Assembly: GCA_036971475.1 (NCBI GenBank)
Contig: JBAIZL010000006.1
Location: forward strand, 134,945,731 to 135,009,730
Reading direction: 5' to 3'
DNA length: 64,000 bases
DNA from: Prosapia bicincta
Lineage: Eukaryota; Arthropoda; Insecta; Hemiptera; Cercopidae
The notes under the pieces: generated by a model
What the model saw: only the letters and a program-made list of their open reading frames with translations
Databases searched by the model: none
What the model was told of the DNA's origin: nothing
Part shown: piece by piece, positions 1-10,159 of the stretch
Layout: every line of letters begins with the position of its first letter
Position numbering within the stretch: position 1 is the stretch's first letter
Translations under genes and position numbers: made by a program

Positions 1-540
1 AGGTGAAAGTGATGATCATTACCTTTTTGATAGCCGTGGAATCGTCCAAAAAGAATTTGTTCCACCGGGACAAAACGTAAATCAAGTCTACTATCGCCAA
101 ATACTCGAAAGATTGCATAAATTAGTTAAAAAGGTGCCCCCAGACATCGGAAACAACTGGATCCTTCATCACGACAATGAGTCTTGCCACACTGCCTTCA
201 TCATGACGCAGTATTTGGCTTCTAAAGGGATTGCTGTGTTGCAACAGCCGCCTTATTCGCCCGATATGTTACCCTGTGACTTTTTTTTTTGTTTCCTAGA
301 GCAAAATCGGTGGTCAAAGGAACCCATTTCGAATCGATTGTGGACATCCAAGTGGCCGTGACGAGGGTACTCGCTAACATCCTAGTCCAAGTATTCTAGA
401 AATGTTACGAGGCGTAGAAATTGCACTGGAATCATTGTATAGCTGCCCAAGGAGACTACGTTGAAGGGGATGGCAGAGTTGTAGAATAATTTTTAAATAT
501 ACGGTTCTTATGGAATCATTACTTAATTTTCCACCTCGTA
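1..540 (+). pseudogene. mariner transposase, 3' part of element, frameshifted
   Basis: The reading frame from about base 20 gives LFDSRGIVQKEFVPPGQNVN, then HHDNESCHTAF and PPYSPDMLPCDFFF. These are the second and third catalytic aspartates of a mariner DD34D transposase (D of HHDN, D of YSPD). A run of ten T at 281-290 shifts the frame; the continuation (VVKGTHFESIVDIQ, then AQGDYVEGDG) resumes in another frame with an extra stop. The element seems to end near 538, where the reverse complement reads CGAGGTGGAAAATTAAGTAA, a mariner-type inverted repeat, next to TA. The 5' half lies outside the window. Inactive copy. Confidence 0.88.
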
Positions 541-1000
541 TAATCATCTTTTAGCCAAAAATATTAATAATTTCTCAATTTAGCTAAGATTTTTCATCAT
601 TAATTTTATTCAGTTTATTCAGAACTGCAGATAAACTTTACCAAATTTCATGCAGTAATATTTTCACATAATTTATTTTCTTTGAAAAAATACTGCTGAC
701 CATGTCTGTATCTTGAACTGACTTCTTACAGCTGTCACGGAATAAGGTAACCGTGAGGGTGTCGACTTCCGAAAGCAACTGTTTAAATAAAACAGACAGA
801 TATGATGGAAGTGACAATAGCGGCGGACAAGAAGAAGAGTTAATAAAAAAGAATATATAATGATTGAATAAACAAAATAGTATTTTCAAATGAATCCTGT
901 ATCATTACATTTAATAGCTATATCTTATTAAAATATATATTACTTTTAAGTATTTATTCTAATCCCCCATATATCACCAAAGTACAGCCACCCCCATGTA
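541..1000. other. no recognisable feature
   Basis: AT-rich sequence between the mariner end and a decayed tandem repeat. An 83-codon minus-strand open frame at 638-889 shows no family motif. Confidence 0.5.
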
Positions 1001-1014
1001 TCCCCGGACAATTC

Positions 1015-1770
1015 CGGTTCCAGTGTTGGACTCAGCAGCTAAGAAAACTCTGGACCGACCACTTCATGACTTTTTGCTCCTGGGGTACTCTACACCAATT
1101 CATCCAAGGTAGGTTTTGTCTGCGGTATTGGACTCAGAATCCTTGAGAATATTTCTAGTTGATCATTTCCTAGCAACTTTATTTTGAGACCCCAATTGAC
1201 TTCCTTGCCAATCCCCATTCATCCCAGTGAATTTCGATTTGAGTAAAAATTTCCAAGTGATTTTGGACTATCAAGATTTTCTACTCCAATTCACTCCGGT
1301 AAAGCCACTCACCATCCATTCCCAGTAAATTTCTAAGGCAGTTTTGGATTCAGCACTGTTGAAAACCACTGACTGACTATTTCTTAGCGATTTTTATTAG
1401 CAATTGTAATTTTGCAAACCAATTCACCCACTAGCCACCACCAACACATCCCTGTTAATTTCAATTCCTGCATTGATCTCAGCATCCACAAAAACCCTCG
1501 AGTAACTATTTCTATGATTTTTTTACTTATAAGATTTTTACTTTAACTCGCCCCCTATGGAGCTACTCTCAATCATCTCCGGTAAATTTTAATGGCCGTA
1601 TTAGACCTGGCATCATCATAAAGCTAGAAGTGACAGTTTCCTAGCATTTTTTTGTTTGTTTCTGGCATTTTTTAATCAAATTTAACATCTTGCCACTGCC
1701 ACCCCTGTGAAATTCTAATAAATTTTGATGACAGCATTTGATTCGGCACCCAAAAAGGTTATCCATTCAT
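1015..1770. repeat. decayed tandem repeat, unit about 100-135 bp
   Basis: A shared module (TTGGACTCAGCA..., AGAAAAC.CT.GA..GAC.A.TT, CTAG.ATTTTT, then an ACTC.AATTCA..CC tract) recurs starting near 1024, 1126, 1244, 1345, 1474, 1602 and 1736. Spacing is irregular (101-134 bp) and copies are strongly diverged, so this is an old array. No coding potential is seen. Confidence 0.6.
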
Positions 1771-2129
1771 AAAAATGGATTGAAAATTCATAAAAATACC
1801 TAAATTCAAAAAAGGGAAATTTAATTACTACCATTATTAAAAATGCTTAATTTTTTTTGGAATTTTAACAACTGGATTTTTAATGAGATACAAAGTATAA
1901 TTTACATAAAAACCAAAATTATTGCAAATATTTCTTATAATAACAAAGAAATAAAACAATACGTGTTAACAAACATCTGCAGAACATTTATAACTCTGGT
2001 AACATTACTGAAGCCAAAATATGTTAAACAGGTAGGGATAAAAATCAGTAAAATGATTCTTTTTTTAACTATAAATACATTGTAAACTGTATTTACATCA
2101 AGTACGAGAAGTAGATTCAAGAACAGATT

Positions 2130-2755
2130 CAAGTGTAGTGGACAAGCTTGTTTTTTATTGGTTCTGTGTGGCTAGGTCAAAAACCTGTCAATAAGTGGAC
2201 CTCTGATCCAAGAACAAGCTTTAAAAATTAGCAAAGAATTGAATTTGGAGAACTTTAAGGCTTCAAATGGTTGGCTACAGAAATTTAGAATTCGTCATGG
2301 CATAAATTTTAAAGCAATTTGTGGTGAGGGTGGATCTGTTTATCCAAAGGAAGTTTGTGAATGAAATAATAAACTGAGAACAATAACTGAGGGTTACGAT
2401 GAATCAAACATTTACAATGTTGATGAGACTGGTTTATTTTTCCGTGCATTGCCTAACAAAACTATGAGTCTTAAAAAGGAAACGTGTAATTCTGGAAAAA
2501 CATCCAAAGAACGACTAACTTCACGTACCTCACTATAAATTTCAACTGCTTTCACACCTCTAACATCAAGAAAACATATCACACTGTGTATTTCACAGTT
2601 GACAGCATTCTGGATAGAACAAAACATTTTAAAAACACGTAAACCACCTTTAACAGTGACCTATCTATAATGGCTGCTGTGGCTTGGCACTCAGTGTACC
2701 TAAAACAGTAGAATTCCAAAATCGAATTCATTTCAAATCATGCCTCGCAGAAAAA
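2130..2755 (+). pseudogene. Tigger/jerky-like (pogo superfamily) transposase remnant
   Basis: The translated pieces, in order, are ISGPLIQEQALKISKELNL and FKASNGWLQKFRIRHGI (the Tc5/CENP-B-type second DNA-binding domain), a stop, then NVDETGLFFRALPNKTMS and GKTSKERLT (the first catalytic Asp of the DDE domain). After a gap comes AAVAWHSV, matching the late part of the domain (usually A(W)NSVTP.TI.NCF). The middle of the DDE domain is deleted and at least two frame breaks occur. An open frame on the opposite strand at 2412-2627 is a shadow of this gene. Confidence 0.82.
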
Positions 2756-2789
2756 AAAAACTTTTATATAATTTTATTGTCAGTGTTGT

Positions 2790-4352
2790 GACAGTAAAAG
2801 ACGATACAGCCTGGTCCTAACAGACTGTGTCTACACCAAATATGAGACGATACAATCTGTTCCTGACATACTATGTCTACACCAAACATGAGACGATACA
2901 GTCTGTTCCTGACTTACTATGTCTACACAAAACATAACACAATACGGCCTGGTCCTGACAGACTATGTCTACACCAAACATGAGACGATACAGTCTGTTC
3001 CTGACATACTATGTCTACACAAAACATAAGACGATACGGCCTTTTCCTGACAGACTATGTCTACTCCAAACATAAGACGATACGGCCTGGTCTTGACAGA
3101 CTATGTCTACACAAAACATAAGACGATACGGCCTGGTCTTGACAGACTATGTCTACACCAAACATGAGACGATACAGCCTGGTCTTGACAGACTATGTCT
3201 ACACAAAACATGAGACGATACGGCCTGGTCTTGACAGACTGATTCTTTACAAAACAAGACGATACGGCCTGGTCTGAGAGACTATGTCTACACCACACAT
3301 AAGATGATACGGCCTGGCCTTGACATAAAAATGTCTACACCAAACATAAGACGAAAGGACCTGGCCTTGAGACACTATGCCTACAAACATAAGACGATAC
3401 GGCCTGGTTTTGACAGAAAAATGTCTACACCAAACATAAGACGATACAGCCTGGTATTGACAGACTATGTCTATACCAAACATAAGATGATACGGCCTGG
3501 TCCTGACAGACTATATCTAAGCAAAACATAAGACGATATGGCCTGGTCCTGACAGACTATATCTACACAAAACATTAGACGATACAGTCTGTTCCTGACA
3601 TACTATGTCTACACAAAACATAACACAATACGGCCTGGTCCTGACAGACTATGTCTACACAAAACATAACACAATACGGCCTGGTCTTGACAGACTATGT
3701 CTACACCAAACATGAGACGATACAGCCTGGTCCTGACAGACTATGTCTACACAAAACATGAGACGATACGGCCTGGTCTTGACAGACTGATTCTTTACAA
3801 AACAAGACGATACGGCCTGGTCTGAGAGACTATGTCTACACCACACATAAGATGATACGGCCTGGCCTTGACATAAAAATGTCTACACCAAACATAAGAC
3901 GAAAGGACCTGGCCTTGAGAGACTATGCCTACAAACATAAGACGATACGGCCTGGTTTTGACAGAAAAATGTCTACACCAAACATAAGACGATACAGCCT
4001 GGTATTGACAGACTATGTCTATACCAAACATAAGATGATACGGCCTGGTCCTGACAGACTATATCTACGCAAAACATAAGACGATATGGCCTGGTCCTGA
4101 CAGACTATATCTACACAAAACATTAGACGATTCAGCCTGGTCCTGACAGACTATGTCTACACAAAACATAAGACAATACGGCCTGGTCTTGACAGACTAA
4201 TTCTTTACAAAACAAGACGATACGGCCTGGTCTTGACAGACTATGTCTATACCAAACATAAGACGATACGGCCTGGTCTTGACAGACTAATTCTTTACAA
4301 AACAAGACGATACGGCCTCGTCTTGACAGACTATGTCTACACCAAACATCTC
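2790..4352. repeat. 46-bp minisatellite, about 34 copies
   Basis: The unit reads AGACGATACGGCCTGGTCCT followed by GACAGACTATGTCTACACCAAACATA. Starts at 2800, 2846 and 2892 confirm a 46-bp period. Variants swap CC/TT in 'GGTCCT/GGTCTT', CACC/CACA, and contain small deletions, as in 'gattctttacaaaacaag'. The unit length leaves remainder 1 when divided by 3, so open frames on both strands here are repeat artefacts. It lies just 3' of ced-6 exon 9, probably in the final intron or downstream of the gene. Confidence 0.95.
3107..4079. repeat. 548-bp higher-order duplication inside the 46-bp array
   Basis: The block at about 3107-3531 recurs at 3655-4079 with a constant offset of 548 bp and very few differences (for example 'gagacac' versus 'gagagac'). 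It includes the same irregular monomers, among them the 'gattctttac' and 'gaaaggacctggcc' variants. The two copies are far more alike than neighbouring 46-bp units. Confidence 0.88.
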
Positions 4353-4508
4353 TTTCGTAATCAATCATACATTTAGGCTTGGGTATAAAAATTTGTTGTC
4401 AATTTGAGAAGCATGTTCAAATAAATTTAGATTCTTTATCACACAGCTACAAACAAAATTCGTTTTGACCAATATAAACCTCACACTGAACTAAATAGTT
4501 CAAATTAC

Positions 4509-4750
4509 CTTCATTTCCAATATCTTCTTGTCAAAAAGACCAATAGCTGTTTCCAAATCAGCCTGTGTCGGTTCCACTGTAGAAGCACAAAAATCAGCCA
4601 TTCCAAATGGATCTAATGTTTCGGTTGTCCCTGTGTGGTTTTTTGGAATAGGAGATGGTACGAAAGGAGACGAGCCAAACATATCTTGAGCTTGACCTCC
4701 TAATTTCACAAGACCACTTCGCCTTGCAATAGGCTTCGGAGGTGGTGCCA
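4509..4750 (-). CDS. ced-6: ced-6 coding exon 9 (C-terminal, not last)
   Basis: This 242-bp exon encodes APPPKPIARRSG, an MFGSSPF motif, a LDPFGMADF block and an amphipathic end, LETAIGLFDKKILEMK. Family members carry the same succession (LFG.(D/E)PF, DPF, then a helix). DPF-type motifs bind the AP-2 alpha appendage in endocytic proteins, and that role is inferred here. The exon ends at donor GTAATT (4508-4503), which implies a further short exon for the expected C-terminal '...LDPL..' stretch. I did not find one in 1-4500. Confidence 0.92.
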
Positions 4751-5145
4751 CTAGAAAAATAATAAATGATAAAAAAAATAGCAATTGGTATTTTCAATGG
4801 CAATCAATAAAATAAACGAATACAACACACTTAAGAGTGTTAGCGGACACTTATCAAGATGGAAGTACTATGAGCCACTTGTGGGTAGTCGTACTTATAA
4901 AAGGTAAAAAAAAAAAAAAACGATTAACGATTGAGGGTTAGTACATCAATTTGTATTAACATTACTTATGGAAAGTTTTTAGGACTTATACTTGGAAAAA
5001 TCTGAGCTGAATAAAATAACATGACTTAAAACATATAACATCAAAGCTGTAATAAAATAGTTTATAAAAAACTAAGCCATCGTTCTTTATTGCTTGTTAC
5101 AGAATGTTTAACGAAGATATCAATTAAAGAAAAATCTAAACTTAC
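4751..5145. other. ced-6 intron 8, nothing further seen
   Basis: Short AT-rich intron with a 14-base A run near 4907; no repeat or coding sequence recognised. Confidence 0.6.
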
Positions 5146-5306
5146 AAAGAGGTGGAGATGAAGCTATAGTTGTAGAGTTGCCATTGTTAATTACTTTCCC
5201 TTCTTGATTGCTAGTATTTTCATTTGCACGAGGGTTGAAGTCATCTTCTAATTCATCCATTAATAAACCTTCTAATTTTGTCCCCACAGCTGGTGTTGAT
5301 ATTTCA
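5146..5306 (-). CDS. ced-6: ced-6 coding exon 8
   Basis: The exon encodes EISTPAVGTKLEGLLMDELE followed by DDFNPRANENT and a Ser/Asn-rich tail ending SSPPL. The KLEGLL..(D/E)L..DF(N/D)PRA block is shared with insect Ced-6. The acceptor TTTTTTAG ends at 5307 and the donor GTAAGT is at 5145-5140. It starts by completing a split Cys codon and leaves one base of Leu for exon 9. Confidence 0.87.
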
Positions 5307-5489
5307 CTAAAAAATATAACAAAATACTTTCAATGCCTCTCTTTGTACACACACAGACACATATACAAAACTCTCCATTCCAAATGTAACATTAAAAAAC
5401 AGTAAACTTTTTCTTATGAAGGTTCACATGAATCCAGGAAGAGGCAAACCAAAACTGAAATAAAATTAGCTCTCAACTAATAATTTCAG

Positions 5490-6060
5490 TTACTTGTAAT
5501 CATCTTGAATTCACTGATTAAACTACAATTAAGTATTACTTATTCAAGTGAATTCAAGTAAGGGCTTACTAGCTGACACATTTCAAAACAATCGTTCCTT
5601 TTACGAAGCAAAGCCACTACTGGCGGCACCCCGCAAGGTATAACCGGTATAACGCCTAAACCGGTAGATCATTCAACACAAGCTTAAATGAACACATCAA
5701 CGAAACAAACAACCTAAACCCAAAATACAACTACACAACACACATACACAGACATACATACTAATTCAAATATTCTCCACATATTAAACCAAAGTAAAAA
5801 ACTAACAATTATAGAAAAATACGAAATATACAAACTCTAAGTAACAGATAAAAAAAATATATTAAATGACCACACTCACTTTGAAGCCAATAGCTTGTTC
5901 TATTAAATAGTAAACAACCAACTTAACCTAGGCCCACTACACTCATAAATCTTATGCCGACAACCTTTATACCTTGTGGGAAGCCGCCAGTAGAGGTTTT
6001 GCTTCGTAAAAAGAACAATTGTTTCGAAATATGTCAGCAAGTAACCCCCGTTATAAGTAT
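5490..6060 (+). mobile_element. Penelope-like element 3' fragment flanked by inverted terminal segments
   Basis: The core (about 5690-5910) reads, with frame breaks, SLNEHINETNNLNPKYNY and then KKLTIIEKYEIYK and ILNDHTHFEANSLF. This is the end of the GIY-YIG endonuclease region typical of PLEs (EKYEIYKH..., ILN.HTHF...). It is flanked by an imperfect inverted repeat of about 80 bp: 5568-5650 (AGCTGACACATTTCAAAACA, ACGAAGCAAAGCC...) and 5962-6044 (its complement, ending TTTCGAAATATGTCAGC). Inverted terminal segments are known for PLE insertions. It lies in ced-6 intron 7. Confidence 0.66.
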
Positions 6061-6733
6061 TCATTTAGTAAAGTAATATTTAATAATAATAATAATTTCA
6101 AATGTGAATCAGCTTTAATTCATACACAAATAAACAGTATAGATAGCCAACTGCATTGGTACAATATCACTCCATTAATGTCCTTGTCCGTGAATTTGTA
6201 CATACTTGCTATTAATTTAAATCTTGTACCAAGTGGTAATTAATGTTTAAAACATAGAATTTGACAAAAATATTTTTTAGTATGTAGAAAAAAAATTAGC
6301 TAATAACTAATGGAATTAAAAATGGTGTAATAATAATAATAAATAGTAATGCGATTGTTAAAAAACAAGGGGACGTAATAAACTTAATAATTATAAAAAG
6401 AAATATGGTATAGAAAGATATAAGGTGAAGTCATTAACATCTAGCCAAGATGACACTAGTAAAACAATTTAATATCATGTGGAGACTTTGTTCTTTTTTG
6501 TATTACAAGAAAATAATTGCAAAATATGAAAAATAGTACTGTTGCAGAGTATCATTTTCAAACAAAAATCCACAATATTTTTTATATTTCTCTCAATTTA
6601 CCACTGAAAGTTTAAACACCAGAGATAAGAGTAATTAATTTATCAATTTTGTGATTATTATTTTGATATTTTATTATATTTTGTTGATGTGTTATATTAT
6701 TTCAGAGAAAAATTATCCATAATTACTAATATA

Positions 6734-7131
6734 CAGTAGTCTCGATAACTCGAGGTAGATGGGACCTAGACCCTCTCGGATTACCGAAAATTCGGATCAC
6801 ATGGAAATACATTCCTGTCCATTCGAAAAAATAGGAGGTTTAATGGAGCCTAATACTATAATTAGGAATGTACAAAATAAGTTTATAGAACATTATATGA
6901 AGATATCTTGGAAGCCTGGCTCATTTCCTTTGCGTACCCTATTGAAATAAACCTTTTTTAGAAGCTCAACTCATTTTCTTTGCATACCGTATAGTTATAA
7001 ATCTTTTCTGGAAGCCCGACATAATTTTCTTTAAATATAAAAAAAAGGCTCAAATAGAAATAGGCTCCAATTTAACGAAAGCTCAAAAAATCGAGAAAAA
7101 TCAAAAAATTCGGAATTTCGAGACTCTACTG
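6734..7131. mobile_element. non-autonomous pogo/Tigger MITE with TA target duplication
   Basis: The left end reads CAGTAGTCTCGATAACTCGA and the right end, complemented, reads CAGTAGAGTCTCGAAATTCC. Both match the CAGTaga.(C/T)TCGA.. terminal repeats of Tigger/pogo elements, and both are flanked by TA (6732-6733, 7132-7133). The 398-bp interior has no transposase. A second partial copy of the right half lies near 34900-35034. Confidence 0.83.
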
Positions 7132-7361
7132 TATTAGGAAAAAGCCTCTATTAGCTTTCTGATTTCTTGTTAAGGAAAAATCTAATGTTTTCCTTACTTC
7201 CCCATACTTCTCACACTGATCACTTGGGTGTAATTGAATATACACCTGTCAACATGAACCCATGTACACATCATCCATATGTAAATCATGTATATGCACA
7301 GAAACCATGTGTGACTATTAAAAACTACAATTCTAATACAAGTCAAAATACAATAGTTTAC

Positions 7362-7488
7362 CACATAAAATCGTTCTCTCCAAAAGTGTTGTTTTCAAAA
7401 GCTCTTGGTGGCACAGGAGGTGGAGCTGGGTTTGAGGCACTGGCATTGCTTAGGCTGTTACAGCTGAGATTCAGCAACAACATTGGGC
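7362..7488 (-). CDS. ced-6: ced-6 coding exon 7 (proline-rich)
   Basis: After acceptor TTGTTTCAG the exon completes a Gly and encodes a Ser/Asn-rich stretch and APPPVPPRAFENNTFGEN. The PPPVPPR motif parallels PPPVPSR of GULP and the VPPR of fly Ced-6 and is a likely SH3-type ligand (inference). The donor is taken as GTAAAC at 7361-7356, just before an in-frame stop, because it leaves phase 2 as exon 8 requires. Confidence 0.8.
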
Positions 7489-7704
7489 CTGAAACAAAAG
7501 GTTAAACTTAGTATAGTGTAGGTTAAATATGTCCCTTATATTTCATTAGAACAATTTCTTTTTTAAAATTTAATTATCAAAAGCTTGATATTATCAAAGA
7601 TTTAACAAAATCCCTTTTAATAAACAATTAAGGAGGAGATTTTTTAAATCTGAAACTCCCAATGAAATGCTAAGCCATTCAATATATCTTACATTAATAC
7701 ACAA

Positions 7705-8045
7705 GGGGTATCTGGAAAAAAAGTGTACTGAGGCTCACACGGCCAGAGGGATTTTATTTTCGACATGTTGGCTATACTTATGTTTAGTCTGACTTCTTCC
7801 TTCCTCAACGAGATCAGTACGTTAAGTACTGTCAAGGTGACAATGTGTTTCACGAAAAATGTCAATCCAATCTACTGCCTAGTGTGAAATAGGTGGCAAA
7901 TATCTTTATCTCGTTTGGAAGGGAAAACCTCTGACTGGACTTTATAATTAGTTGAAAACTGCATATGGTGATAAAGGTATGAATTGTACGAGTGTCATTA
8001 AGTAATGTTATGAGTTTTAAAACTGTCGTCAATCTCTGTATGACA
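7705..8045 (+). mobile_element. mariner-type element, 5' end only
   Basis: It starts GGTATCTGG(A)nGTGTACTGAG and encodes, near its end, LKTAYGDKGMNCTSVIK and CYEF..., matching the N-terminal helix-turn-helix of mariner transposases (AYGDECMSRASVYRWC.EF). It shares its leader with the copy at 42297. It is cut off at about 8045 where non-LTR retrotransposon sequence begins. Confidence 0.66.
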
Positions 8046-8048
8046 ATG

Positions 8049-9090
8049 AAGGAGTTCTGGATAGAACCTCAGGATAAGATACTGTCTCTTAAAAGGGAAA
8101 AAGGAAACTACAACATCCATATTCCTGCAAGAGAGGCATGGGCGGAGTATAGACCCAGACATGGTGAAATCTGGTTCACTGATGGGTCCAAGATGAAGGA
8201 AGGAATGGGAGAGCAGGATTTAGTGGACCGAGACACCAAGACAGATTTTGTCATCGCCTGGAGGACTACAACTCTGTCTTCCAGGGGGAGGTGCTCGCGA
8301 TCAAACTATGTGTTGAGGAAATAATAGGGTCTGGCAGGAGGGGCAAGACCATCTGGATTTGCTCGGACAGTCAGGCAGCTCTGAAGGCTTTAGGTAAGGC
8401 TAGTACCAGCTCTAGGCTGGTGGCTGAGACTATGGCTTCTCTAGCAGAGCTGAGTAAGTATAATTCACTCAACCTAACATGGATTCCAGGACATTCTGGC
8501 TGGATAGGGAATGAGAGAGCTGATGCCTTAGCAAAACAAGGGTGTATAACTCAAGGACCGTTGCTGAGGGCAGTGGGCATGCCGCCTCAGGAGGGGCGCA
8601 AGAGGATCACGGCACATATAGACAGGTTGTGCAGGGAAGAATGGAATGCAACCTTGGGTTGTAACAAATCAAGGTACTGTGGGGTTACTCAGGAGAATTG
8701 TGGGGCAAAGAACTACACTCCTTAAGTAGACATCAACTCAGAGCTACTGTAGAGCTGGTCACAGGCCATGGGAATCTGAGGGGGTTCCAATACAAAATTG
8801 GAAAATCTAGGTTCCCTCTGTGCAAGAGATGCGACGAGGACCAAGAGGAAAGCCCAATCCATGTACTCTGTGAGTGCCCTGCTTTGGGAGAAAGCGGTTT
8901 GGCTGGCAGGTATGTACACCAAAGGATATCAGAAGATTTAGCATCAGGTGGGCACTTGATTTCTGCAAAGAGGTAGGTATCCACTAAGCTAGTCCTGTGG
9001 TACGGATGGGAAGAGAGTACAAAGGCTGCAGCTAAGTGCTCTACACCGATAAGGTCCCTCTGAGTTTCAGTAATAATAAAATAAAATTTA
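8049..9090 (+). mobile_element. non-LTR retrotransposon 3' fragment: RNase H plus zinc-knuckle-like tail
   Basis: Three overlapping frames combine into a C-terminal retrotransposon segment. RNase H motifs are FTDGSKM (first Asp), GEVLAIKLCVEE (Glu), CSDSQAALKAL (Asp) and WIPGHSGWIGNERADALA (His/Asp). After a second frame change comes the region LRGFQYKIGKSRFPLCKRC and HVLCEC, the C-x2-C...H-x4-C motif common after RNase H in R1/I/LOA/jockey-type elements. The reverse transcriptase is absent (5' truncation). The 3' end has GGTCCCTCTGAGTTTCAG and an (AATA)-like tail at about 9071-9085. Two frameshifts make it inactive. A reverse-oriented copy of its tail is at 20640. Confidence 0.86.
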
Positions 9091-9149
9091 AAATATATAT
9101 ATCAAATTCAATTTTATTATTATTTCTAATACATAAAACATGAAGAAAC

Positions 9150-10140
9150 AGTAAACATTTATTAATCACTTAAACAATAGTTTATGACTATCCAAACTTT
9201 AAATTTTGTAAATTTGTTAAAACTTACTGAGAACGAACGTTTTCGATTTTTATGTGGCGATCTTCATCAGTGTCTTCTGCTTAGAGATGTCAGGTCAAGC
9301 GGTGACTGTTTTAGGTCATCTAGAATGTCATAGGTGTGTGTATTTGTGTCCTGTTTCTTTTATGTGATCGTAAAATGTTGAGATGGTGTTCTGTTTGTGT
9401 TCCTCGACTCATTTAAAGCTGCAACCTGTTTGTCCAATGTAGAATTTGTTACATTCGTCCCAGTTTAGTTTGTATATGCCTGGTGCTTGTAGTTTATCTT
9501 TGTTGTTGGTGTTGTGTTGTATTTGTATTGTAACTTGTTATTAGTTTTGTATGCTATTTTGTATATTATATTTTGAAATTTGCGGGCTATTTTGTTTGTT
9601 GTTTTGTTTATGTATGGTAATGTGATGTATTTGTTTTCCTTGTCTCTAGTGTTAATTTTAGTGTGTTTTTGTATTTTGTACCATAGTTTGTCTATTATTG
9701 TGGTGGTGTATCTATTTCTGTATGCTAAATATCTAATTGTGTCTAGTTCTTTGTTTATGTTTTCTGTGGTCGTTGGGACTTCTTTAAGTCTATGGAGCAT
9801 GGATCTGAAGGTAGTGTGTTTGTGTTGGATAGGGTGGTTTGAGGTGTTGTGGATAAGTGTGTCCGTCATTATGGGTTTCCTGTAAATGTTGAAGCTGTGT
9901 TTTTGTGTGTGGTTTTTCATTATGGTTAGGTCGAGGAAGTTTATGGATCTGTTGCTTTAATTTCTGAAGTGAAGTGGAGTTTTGGGTGTATTTTATTAGT
10001 GTAGATGAGGAGTTTTTCGCATTGTCAAGAGTTGCCTCCGTATAGTGTTATATCATCGACTTAACTGTGCCAGTAAATGATTTTGTGTGCATGTGTTTTG
10101 TTTGTGAGGATCTTGGTGTTTTTAATATGTTGTAGAAAAA
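9150..10140 (-). mobile_element. Penelope-like element, RT thumb plus GIY-YIG, minus strand
   Basis: On the minus strand the order is: a VDDIT motif with upstream HKIIYWHS (the RT palm YVDD region, near 10050), KLLIYTNKIHPKLHFT, FNIYRKPIMTDTLIHNTSNH, KYITLPYINKTTNKIARKF (PLE C-terminal RT), then APGIYKLN.DECNKFYIGQTG and EEHKQN (GIY-YIG endonuclease). The longest open stretch is 9465-9920. Several stops and frameshifts break the rest. It is 5' truncated and abuts, head to head, a plus-strand copy starting about 10160. Its 3' non-coding end holds a degraded hammerhead motif. Confidence 0.9.
9231..9275 (-). ncRNA. degraded hammerhead-ribozyme-like motif of PLE
   Basis: The minus strand reads AGACA-CTGATGA, then GATCGCC..., then GAAA-ACGTTC. 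The catalytic boxes CUGAUGA and GAAA and the AACGTT palindrome are present. Stem II has lost most pairing (AAAAATC in place of GCGATC), and the 3' arm of stem I is changed (GTTCTC). It is probably non-functional. Confidence 0.45.
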
Positions 10141-10159
10141 TTTTGCTCGCATTCAGTCA

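Noticed and set aside
638..889. 83-codon minus-strand frame
   Set aside because: Low-complexity AT-rich translation without domain, splice or homology signal.
2412..2627. Minus-strand 71-codon frame
   Set aside because: It is the shadow of the plus-strand Tigger/jerky-like transposase remnant, whose DETGL and SKERLT motifs are clear.
3107..4368. Open frames on both strands of the 46-bp minisatellite (63-78 codons, repeating motifs like RPYRLM and WCRHSLS)
   Set aside because: They come from a repeat unit that is not a multiple of three and are duplicated exactly with the array; no start context or family supports a protein.
9580..9885. Plus-strand 101-codon hydrophobic frame
   Set aside because: It is antisense to the PLE reverse transcriptase frame at 9465-9920, which carries family motifs.
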